25,212 nt of DNA, taken from IMG/VR virus record IMGVR_UViG_3300042882_000098, positions 1 to 25,212 of that record, one strand, 5' to 3'. Within the stretch, counting starts at the first letter, position 1, and every line of letters begins with the position of its first letter. This document shows, piece after piece, positions 13,078 to 20,400 of the stretch. A program made the translations under genes and the position numbers. Source of the DNA: a virus. Below the pieces are notes generated by a model. The model made no database searches and was not told the origin of the DNA. It saw nothing but the letters and a program-made list of their open reading frames with translations.

Positions 13078-15390
13078 ATGCACGCCACCCTGAAGCTGAT
13101 CCCGACGGTCGACCTCAACCGGACGCCGGCTCTCAACGAGGCCGCGATCAGCTCCACTCAGCTTGTGCGCTTCATCAAGGACCGCGAGAACCTCGGGCTC
13201 GTTCAAAAACTGGGCGGCTGGTCGCGTTACTACCCCTCGGCGCTGACAGGCGTGCCGCGCGCCCTGTGGGCGTGGCGCGACAACCTCTCCAATGACTATC
13301 TCGCCGTCGGCAACGCGGGCACCCCGGAGGGCTCCCTCTACGTCATCAACGAGGGCGCGGCGCGAGACATCACGCCTCAAGTCTTCGACACTAACCCCGC
13401 CGTGGATTGCACGACAACCCTCGGCTCAAGCACCGTGACCATCGGCGACCCCGGTTTCAGCGCGGCCACGACAAGCGCATCCGGCGACGGCACGACGGCT
13501 ACGATTACCTACGCGGGCACGCATGTGTTCCCCGTCGGCGGAACCGTTGTTGTCGCTGGCGTGACGCCCGCGGGCTTCAACGCAACCGCTACTGTGACAG
13601 CCTCATCGGCAGGGTCTGTGTCATACCTGAATGCCACGGTAGGGCCTCAAACTGTCGCGGGCACCGTGGGCAGCGGCGGCAGCAACATCACCAGCTACGA
13701 CGCGGTCTACATCCCCGCGCACATCAGCGTGGGCGGCCTGATCCTGTTCGGGGTGTATCCCTGCGTCGCGGCGTCGTCCACGACATACCAGATCACGGCC
13801 CTCGACGCGCTGGGTGACCCGGCACTGGCGACGTCTTCGGTGGCTAACGGCGGCGACGTGGCCGAGTTCGACACGACAAGCGGGGCGTCAATTGTCACCG
13901 TCACCTTGAATGACCACGGTTTTGCCGTGGGTGATACCTATTCTGTGCTGATCGCGACTACGGTTGGCGGCGTTACGTTGACCGGCGACTACATTGTGCA
14001 GACGGTCCCGACCGTAAACACGTTCACCATTCAGGCAGCGCAGTCGGCCACCGCGACGACGTCAAGCTTCATCAATGGGGGCGACGCCCGCTACATCTAC
14101 TACGTGACCTACGGGCCGCTGACCGAGGGCACCGGCTACGGGACCGGGGGCTACTCGGTCGGTGGGTACTCGACGGGCGCCGATGCCGTTGCGGCGGCGG
14201 GGTTTCCCGTCGAGGCGTCGGACTGGGCCATCGACAACTGGGGCGAGATCCTCATCGCCAGCCCCGACACGTCGTCGCTGCTCACATTCGACGAGGAGCC
14301 CGGAGGACCGATCTACCAGTGGTCGCCGACCACCAGCTTCCTGAACGCCCAGATCATCCCGCAGGCGCCGATCTCGAACCACAGCATGTTCCTTGCGATG
14401 CCGCAGCGGCAGATCGTGGCTCTCGGGTCCACGTTCACGGGCGTGCAGGATCATCTGCTGATCCGGTGGTGCGACCTGAACAACTTCAATTCGTGGATCG
14501 CGACGCCTGTAAATCAGGCGGGCTCGTACCGGCTGACCAAGGGCAGCCGCATCGTTGGCGGCCTGCAGGGCCCGCAGCAGGGCCTGATCTGGACCGACCT
14601 CGCGCTCTGGTCGATGCAGTACGTCAACCTGCCGGACGTCTACAATTTCAACGAGATCGCGGTAGGGTGCGGCCTGATTGGCAAGAAGGCGATGGCTATC
14701 CTGAACAACACTGTCTTCTGGATGAGCCAGTCGCAGTTTTTTGTCTTCGCTGGCGACGGCGTGAAGCCGCTGCCGTGTACGGTGTGGGATTTCATATTTC
14801 AGGAACTGGACACGGACTACGTCGACAAGATCCGCGCGGCGCCGAACTCCCGCTTCAACGAGATCACGTGGTACTTCCCGACGCAGTCCGGCGGCGGAGA
14901 GGTCGATGCCTACGTCAAGTACTCGCTGTCGACGGGCGGGTGGGACTTCGGGTACCTGTCGCGGACTGCGTGGATCGACCAGTCGGTACTTGGGCCGCCC
15001 ATCGGCGGTGCCTCAAGCGGCCTCATCTTCCAGCATGAGACGTCGCCGAACGCCGACGGGCAGCCGATGGCTTCGAGCTTCCAGACGGGATACTTCACCC
15101 TGCAGGACGGCGACCTGCTGTCGTTCATTGATCAGGTCTGGCCGGACTTCAAGTGGGGCTACTACAACGGCGCCCAGAACGCGACGCTGTTGATGACGTT
15201 CTACGTCGCCGACTACCCGGGCCAGACGCCGCGTGTCCACGGCCCGTACTCGATGACGCAGGCGACACAGTACATCACACCGCGACTGCGCGGCCGCCTC
15301 GTGTCGATCAAGTTCGAGAGCAACGACGTCGACACGTTCTGGCGCATCGGCGCCCCCCGCTACCGCATCACACCGGCAGGAAAATTCTGA
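13078..15390 (+). CDS. Tail nozzle/hub protein, P22 gp10- or T7 gp12-like (770 aa)
   Basis: A 770-aa protein with the appearance of the beta-propeller tail hub that forms the distal tube of short-tailed phages. The N-terminus (RTPALNEAAISSTQLVRFIK, GLVQKLGGWSRYYP) and C-terminus (LRGRLVSIKFESND, FWRIGAPRYRITPAGKF) are characteristic of this group. Propeller-like blades run from about residue 380 (DWAIDNWGEILIASP, FLAMPQRQIVALGS, WCDLNNFNSW, AILNNTVFWMSQSQFFVFAG). Between about 125 and 335 there are inserted Ig- or FCCH-like beta modules (VFPVGGTVVVAGVTPAGFNA, NDHGFAVGDTYSVL) and a Gly/Tyr-rich linker (GYGTGGYSVGGYSTG). It starts 3 bases after the adaptor stop, and its stop overlaps the next start. 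Confidence 0.8.
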   Translation: MHATLKLIPTVDLNRTPALNEAAISSTQLVRFIKDRENLGLVQKLGGWSRYYPSALTGVPRALWAWRDNLSNDYLAVGNAGTPEGSLYVINEGAARDITPQVFDTNPAVDCTTTLGSSTVTIGDPGFSAATTSASGDGTTATITYAGTHVFPVGGTVVVAGVTPAGFNATATVTASSAGSVSYLNATVGPQTVAGTVGSGGSNITSYDAVYIPAHISVGGLILFGVYPCVAASSTTYQITALDALGDPALATSSVANGGDVAEFDTTSGASIVTVTLNDHGFAVGDTYSVLIATTVGGVTLTGDYIVQTVPTVNTFTIQAAQSATATTSSFINGGDARYIYYVTYGPLTEGTGYGTGGYSVGGYSTGADAVAAAGFPVEASDWAIDNWGEILIASPDTSSLLTFDEEPGGPIYQWSPTTSFLNAQIIPQAPISNHSMFLAMPQRQIVALGSTFTGVQDHLLIRWCDLNNFNSWIATPVNQAGSYRLTKGSRIVGGLQGPQQGLIWTDLALWSMQYVNLPDVYNFNEIAVGCGLIGKKAMAILNNTVFWMSQSQFFVFAGDGVKPLPCTVWDFIFQELDTDYVDKIRAAPNSRFNEITWYFPTQSGGGEVDAYVKYSLSTGGWDFGYLSRTAWIDQSVLGPPIGGASSGLIFQHETSPNADGQPMASSFQTGYFTLQDGDLLSFIDQVWPDFKWGYYNGAQNATLLMTFYVADYPGQTPRVHGPYSMTQATQYITPRLRGRLVSIKFESNDVDTFWRIGAPRYRITPAGKF

Positions 15391-15779
15391 TGGCATCGCT
15401 TGACGACGTCATTACGGTACACAAGAACGGTGTCGTCGCCATCAACGGCATCCAGCGCCTGATGGCTGATTTTCTGGCGCTGACCCAGCCGGCGCTCGGC
15501 GGGGCCCTGAAGGTCAAGTACACCCCGGTCAGCGGCACCTACACGGTCACGGCGAACGACTGCGTCGTCGACTGCACGGCCAACACGTTCACCGTGACCT
15601 TGCCGACGGCCGCCGGAATTCAGGGGCAAATATTCACCGTGAAGAACAGCGGCGCGGGCGTCATCACCGTAGCCGCCGCCGGTGGCGAATTCATCGACGG
15701 CGCAGCAACGCAGCTCCTAGTCGTGCAGTATCAGAGCATCTCGATGATCTCAACCAATACCGGGTGGCGGATCATCTGA
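15390..15779 (+). CDS. Small virion protein with tail-fibre-type C-terminal domain (129 aa)
   Basis: A 129-aa protein. The N-terminal part is a short helical segment (KNGVVAINGIQRLMADFLAL). The C-terminal residues 58-129 form a compact beta domain (CVVDCTANTFTVTLPTAAG, FTVKNSGAGVITVAA, IDGAATQLLVVQYQSISMI, ending NTGWRII). The same pattern closes the tailspike at 8385-11213 and is widespread at the ends of phage fibre proteins. The start at 15390 is chosen because it overlaps the nozzle stop (TGATG); an upstream in-frame ATG at 15153 would lie deep inside the nozzle gene. It probably attaches to the tail hub or fibres; the exact role is unknown. Confidence 0.7.
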   Translation: MASLDDVITVHKNGVVAINGIQRLMADFLALTQPALGGALKVKYTPVSGTYTVTANDCVVDCTANTFTVTLPTAAGIQGQIFTVKNSGAGVITVAAAGGEFIDGAATQLLVVQYQSISMISTNTGWRII

Positions 15780-16249
15780 TGACATACCGCCTTCCGCCCA
15801 CGCCCCACATCACGGTCTACGACACCGCGACGCAGACCATTGCCGCGACCAACACGGCGCAAGTCATCACGTTCAACACGACGGGCGCCGCCGCCGGCAT
15901 CACGCTGGTCACCACTTCGCGCATTACGCTGCCGGCCATCGGCACCTACCTGTTCTCGGTGTCGGCCGTCGTGCAGGCAGTCGCCTCGAACAAGAGATGC
16001 TCGATCTGGTTCAGGAAGAACGGCTCCGACGTCACCTACAGCAACACGAAGGTCGTCTGCCTGAACGCGGAGCCGACGATCCTCGCCGTGAGCATCAATC
16101 TTGAATGCACGGCCGCGGGCGACTATTACGAGCTGTGGATGGCGGGCACCGACACCACGGCAGGTGTCTACGCCACAGCGGCGACCGCAGGACCCCCCGC
16201 GGAGCCCGGCGTACCCTCGATCATCGTCTCCGTCACGCAGGTAGCCTGA
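15779..16249 (+). CDS. C1q/TNF-like jelly-roll virion protein (156 aa)
   Basis: A 156-aa beta protein starting MTYRLPPTPHITVYDTATQT. The strand pattern matches the C1q/TNF-like jelly roll seen in phage fibre tips: ITLPAIGTYLFSVSAVVQA (strand with the GTY-F-V motif), KRCSIWFRKNGSDV, ILAVSINLECTAAGDYYELW, and a final IIVSVTQVA. Such domains trimerise and can bind receptors. The start at 15779 overlaps the upstream TGA; a 5-codon longer in-frame ATG at 15764 lies within the preceding gene and is less likely. It is the last gene before the 64-base gap that leads into the ejection-protein block. Confidence 0.7.
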   Translation: MTYRLPPTPHITVYDTATQTIAATNTAQVITFNTTGAAAGITLVTTSRITLPAIGTYLFSVSAVVQAVASNKRCSIWFRKNGSDVTYSNTKVVCLNAEPTILAVSINLECTAAGDYYELWMAGTDTTAGVYATAATAGPPAEPGVPSIIVSVTQVA

Positions 16250-16261
16250 CATACCGTCATC

Positions 16262-16290
16262 TTCAGGGGCGACGCCGCACGCGGTACTAT
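16262..16290 (+). promoter_or_regulatory. Weak candidate promoter before the ejection-protein block
   Basis: In the only gap longer than 50 bases between 4460 and the end of the window, TTCAGG (16262-16267) and TACTAT (16285-16290) are 17 bases apart and match the -35 and -10 consensus in 3 and 4 of 6 positions. The local run GGTACTATACCCTATTAC is A/T-richer than its surroundings. The match is too poor to be more than a candidate. Confidence 0.2.
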
Positions 16291-16302
16291 ACCCTATTAC
16301 CC

Positions 16303-16306
16303 GGAG
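16303..16306 (+). promoter_or_regulatory. Ribosome binding site selecting the GTG start at 16314
   Basis: GGAG lies 7 bases before GTG at 16314. The GTG gives the conserved-looking N-terminus MPLKRGSSQATISANIRE, and no in-frame ATG occurs until well inside the protein, so the GTG start is preferred. Confidence 0.6.
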
Positions 16307-16313
16307 TGTCTGA

Positions 16314-16934
16314 GTGCCATTGAAGCGCGGTTCCTCGCAGGCCACGATCAGCGCGAACATCCGCGAGATGCTCTCGTCAGGGCGTCCGCGCGAACAGGCC
16401 ATCGCTGCCGCCTTGAACACCGCGCGCAAGCCGCGCGCCACCGGCGGCAAGGTCCATACCGGCGCGATCCACAGCGCCGTCGCCGGGCGCACCGACCACC
16501 TGCCGATGCACGTTCCCTCCGGGGCCTACGTCATTCCGGCCGACATCATCTCGGCCATGGGCGAGGGCAACACGACCGCGGGCTTCAAGGTCGCCAAGTC
16601 GATCTTCAGCTCACCCTTCTACAGCGCCTCGAAGGCGGGTGCGGGGGCGCCCTACGGCCAGTCTGGCGAGCCTTACGACGCCCAAGGCGACCAACCCTAC
16701 GTCGAGGACGTGCTGCCCTACAACGCGCCGATGCCGGGCAAGGCGGAGGGCGGCAGCGCGACGGTCCCCATCGTCGCCGCCGGCGGCGAGTACGTGATTC
16801 ACCCCGAGGACGTCGTGCGGCTCGGCAAGGGCTCGCTCGATGACGGGCACAAGATCCTCGATGAATTCGTGAAGAAGTTCCGCGCGAAGACCATCAAGAC
16901 ACTCGAAAGCCTCCCCGGGCCGAAGAAAGACTAA
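16314..16934 (+). CDS. Phage virion-region protein with a duplicated YVI module (206 aa)
   Basis: A 206-aa protein starting at GTG. Residues 1-38 (LKRGSSQATISANIREML, REQAIAAALNTARK) form a short basic helical motif that I recall from many environmental phage proteins. Two similar modules follow. The first (about 63-98) contains LPMHVPSGAYVIPADIISAM then GEGNTTAGFKV. The second (about 151-187) contains VPIVAAGGEYVIHPEDVVRL then GKGSLDDGHKIL. A Pro/Tyr/Gly-rich linker lies between them. The G-x-YVI-x-P-x-D core also recalls GEYV motifs at the ends of phage tape-measure proteins. It is the first gene of the block leading to the giant ejection proteins and overlaps the acetyltransferase gene (TAATG). 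The function is unknown; an internal virion or ejection-related role is inferred from context. Confidence 0.75.
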   Translation: MPLKRGSSQATISANIREMLSSGRPREQAIAAALNTARKPRATGGKVHTGAIHSAVAGRTDHLPMHVPSGAYVIPADIISAMGEGNTTAGFKVAKSIFSSPFYSASKAGAGAPYGQSGEPYDAQGDQPYVEDVLPYNAPMPGKAEGGSATVPIVAAGGEYVIHPEDVVRLGKGSLDDGHKILDEFVKKFRAKTIKTLESLPGPKKD

Positions 16935-17491
16935 TGAGCACGTCCGCAACCCCGTCAATGCTTGAGGCGAAGCAGATGACTGACATCCGAGTACGCGTCG
17001 GCACACCCGAAGACGTTCATCAATTTATGGATCTCTGCCTGCAAGGCAGCGAGGAGAACGGCTTCGTGCAGCCCGACGCGCAGAAGCTCCTCGCCGAGGT
17101 GTGGCCCGCGCTCAATCGCGACGGCGGCATCTGCGGCGTGATCGGCGCACCCGGCGCGGACCACTTCGAGGGCGGCATCCTGCTCCGCACCTGCAAGCTC
17201 TGGTACAGCGACCAGATCGTGCTGGAGGAGCGCGGCGTGTTCGTCCACCCGGAGTACCGCAGCGCCAAGGGCGGCCGCGCGCGCAAGCTGTGCGAGTTCG
17301 CCAAGGCGGCCGCAGCGAAACTTGAGATGCCCCTGATGATCGGCATCCTGTCGAACAGCCGGACGGAAGGGAAGGTGCGGCTCTACGAGCGCATCTTCGG
17401 GAAGCCCTCCGGTGCCTATTGGTTGTGCGGGGCCGAGACCGGGGTGACCAACAAACTGCCGCCGGGCGGCACCAACAAGGCTGAACACTGA
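16934..17491 (+). CDS. GNAT-family N-acetyltransferase (185 aa)
   Basis: A 185-aa protein of the GNAT fold, which transfers acetyl groups from acetyl-CoA to amines. Visible elements are the N-terminal strand/helix IRVRVGTPEDVHQFMDLCLQ (about 18-37), the central strand IVLEERGVFVHPEYRSAKGG (96-115), whose VHPEYRS-x-GG-x-A region corresponds to the acetyl-CoA pyrophosphate-binding motif A, the following helix ARKLCEFAKAAAAKL, and the strand MPLMIGIL, then RLYERIFGK. The motif loop deviates from the usual Q/R-x-x-G-x-G/A pattern. An in-frame ATG at 16979 (MTDIRVRVG) is a possible alternative start and gives a more typical GNAT N-terminus. It is packed between virion genes with overlapping stops and starts on both sides. 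The substrate is unknown. Confidence 0.8.
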   Translation: MSTSATPSMLEAKQMTDIRVRVGTPEDVHQFMDLCLQGSEENGFVQPDAQKLLAEVWPALNRDGGICGVIGAPGADHFEGGILLRTCKLWYSDQIVLEERGVFVHPEYRSAKGGRARKLCEFAKAAAAKLEMPLMIGILSNSRTEGKVRLYERIFGKPSGAYWLCGAETGVTNKLPPGGTNKAEH

Positions 17492-20400
17492 TGTTCTCTG
17501 AACGCAAGATATGGAACGACGGGGCCCCCTTCGAGGACTTCATGGGCCGCGACGGAGCCCCGCCGGTTGCGCGGCGGCATCTTGCGTTCGGTGGCGGCAA
17601 GGGCGGCTCGGGCGGCACGACGTACCAGACCCAGCAGACCACGATCCCGCCGGAAGTTCAGGCGCGCTACAACGCGGTCAACCAGCGTGCCGAGCAGGTC
17701 GCGCAGCAGCCGTTCAAGCCCTACGAGGGCCAGTTCGTCGCGCCGATAACGGGCACCCAGCAGGCCGGCATCAACCAGATCGCCGCGGCGGGGCAGGGCT
17801 ACCAGCCCTACCAGCAGGCGGCGACGACGGCCCTGACAGGATCCGCCGAGGCGGCCCTCCCCTACTACGGGCAGGCGGGGCAGAACATCGGCGCGGCGCA
17901 GGCGGCGGGGGCCCCCTACACGGGCGCGGCCACGATGGCGGGGCTGGCCGGCGCGCAGTCGGTTAACCCGGGGCAGCTCGACATCGGGCGGTACATGGAC
18001 CCCTACCTGCAGTCGGTAGTTGCACCGACGATGCAGGGTCTGTACCAGCAGCAGCAGCAGCAGCAGAGCCAGCTCATGGGCTCGCAGGCCATGCGCGGCG
18101 CCTTCGGCGGCGACAGAGGCTCGATTGCGGCCGCAAATCTGGCCCGCCAGCAGGGTCTGGCCGCGCAGCAGGCTCAGGGGGGCCTCCTGTCGCAAGGCTA
18201 CGGGCAGGCCCTGCAGGCGGCCCAGCAGCAGCAGGGCGTGGGCCTCGGGGCCGAGCAGGCCAACCGGGCCGCGATGCAGCAGCTCTCGCCCCAGCTCCTC
18301 CAGATCGGGCAGCAGGCCTTCCAGCAGCCCATGGCGGCTGCGCAGGCTCAGCAAGGCCTCGGGCAGGGCCTCCTCGGCTACGGGCAGAACCTGTCGCAGG
18401 GGCTGGCCGGGCTGGGTCAGCAGGGCACGCAGACGGGGCTGGCGAGCGGTCAGGCGCTGCTTGGCGCCGGCACGCTGGAGCAGCAGACCCAGCAGCAGCT
18501 CAACGCGGCCCTCTACAACCAGTACCAGCAGCAGCAGGGGTACCCGTTTCAGGTCGCGCAGTTCCTCGCGAACATCGCGATGGGCACCGGCCCGCTCTAC
18601 GGCAGCACGACATCCGGCGTCACCGGGCAGCCGACGCCGTTCTTCTCGGACGAGCGCGTCAAGGAAGACATCACCGAGATCGGCCGCACTCACGACGGCC
18701 AGAAGATCATCAAGTTCAAGTACAAGGGCTCGAACCAGCCGCAGATCGGCCTCTCGGCGCAGGACGTCGAAAAGCACCACCCGGAGGCTGTCAGCGAGAC
18801 GCCCGAGGGCATCAAGGCCGTCGACTACGACATGGCGACCGAGCATGCCGAGCGCGCCTACGGCGGCGGCGGCCTGATGCCGTCGTCGGAGGGCGGCGCC
18901 GTGCATCCCAGCATGGCGGGCCTCGGCTTTGCGAGCGGAGGCACCCCGGTGCCGGGCGCGAACCCGGAGGTGGACGAGATGCTGCGCGGGCTCGCGCCCC
19001 GTCGCGCGTTTGCCACGGCGGGGGCAGTGACGCCGGGCGTCGACGCCTACACGCAACAGCTCTTGCAGTCGTTGGTCAACCCCATGGGCGGGACGACGCC
19101 GCATGGCGCGAACGGCAAACTGCCCCACAAGCCGGGAGCGTGGTCGCCGGGTGTCGCCAAAGCGTCGCCCCTCCTCAAGGGTTCGCTTCCGTCCTTGCCG
19201 CAGCAACAGCCTACAGGGTTGTCGCAGACCATAGGCGGCGTCAAGGACGCCGTCGGGGCCTACGAAACAGGCGAAAAACTTTATAAGGGCGGCGAAAAAG
19301 CCTACAACTGGGCCAAGAAGGAACTCGACCGCCAGCCCAGCGGCGTGTCGCCTGACGGCGCTACGACTGGCGGCAACAAGATCACGCGCACCGACCTGCC
19401 TGCGCCGGCGCAGCCGGCAAGCGCCGCTCCGACGCAAACGAGCGGGCTCGGTGCCGCCACCCCGACGCGGGTTGCTGACGCAGGATCCGGGCTTGCGCCC
19501 GAAACCGCGGTAGCGTCGCTTGATGCGTTGCCGACGGAAGACATCGCGGGCCTCGGTGAGGGTCTGACAATGTTTGCCGCGCGCGGCGGCCGCATTGGCT
19601 ACGAAGGCGGCGGTCTGACGGGCAGCAACCCGGCGCTTCCGTATTCCGGTGGTGACGACAAGTCGATAATTGAAGATATCGCCGATGACCCGGTGAAGGC
19701 GCAAGAACAGAAGATCGGGCACAAGCTCGACATGAGCGATAAGGGCGGCGGAGGCCAAAAGAAGGACGGAACTGGGAAGGCCATCGGCTCGCTGGCTGGC
19801 GCAGGCATCGGCGCGATGTTTGGGCCCATGGGCATGGGCGTCGGGAGCAGCCTCGGCGGCCTGCTGGGCGGCATGTTCGCGCGCGGCGGCGCGACCGACA
19901 TCGAGCACGCCAAGGGTTTGATCTCGCGCGTCGAGAGCGGCGGCAACTACAACGCTATGGGCCCGCTGGTTCGCGGCGACCGTGCGCACGGCAAGTATCA
20001 GGTCATGGGCGCAAACATCCCGAGCTGGACCGAAGAAGCCCTCGGGCGGCGCATGACGCCCGCCGAATTCCTGAAGAGCCCGGAGGCGCAGGAGCGCGTC
20101 TTCGAGCATCACTTTGGCAAGTACCTCAACCAGCACGGCAACCTCGCCGACGCCGCCTCAATGTGGCACAGCGGGCGTCCGCTGGCGAAGGCGCGCGCCG
20201 ACGGCGCGCGCGACGTCAACATGTCGACCGAGGACTACGTCGCCAAGATCCTCGGCGGTGCGCCGCCGGCCGAGGCGCACATGCGCGCCGAGACGCCGCC
20301 GCAGCGCAGCGCGGGCCTTGCGCCGCCGCTTCATGAAGACGAAGCGCCACCGCCGCGGCCTTTCGTCGATACGAACGACGACTTCGAGATGTTCAACGAC

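Noticed and set aside
17416-20136. Minus-strand open frame of 906 codons antisense to the 1629-aa gene
   Set aside because: Composition is extremely Leu/Arg/Ala-biased, as expected opposite CAG/GGC-rich coding; the + strand frame carries recognisable S74 and transglycosylase motifs.
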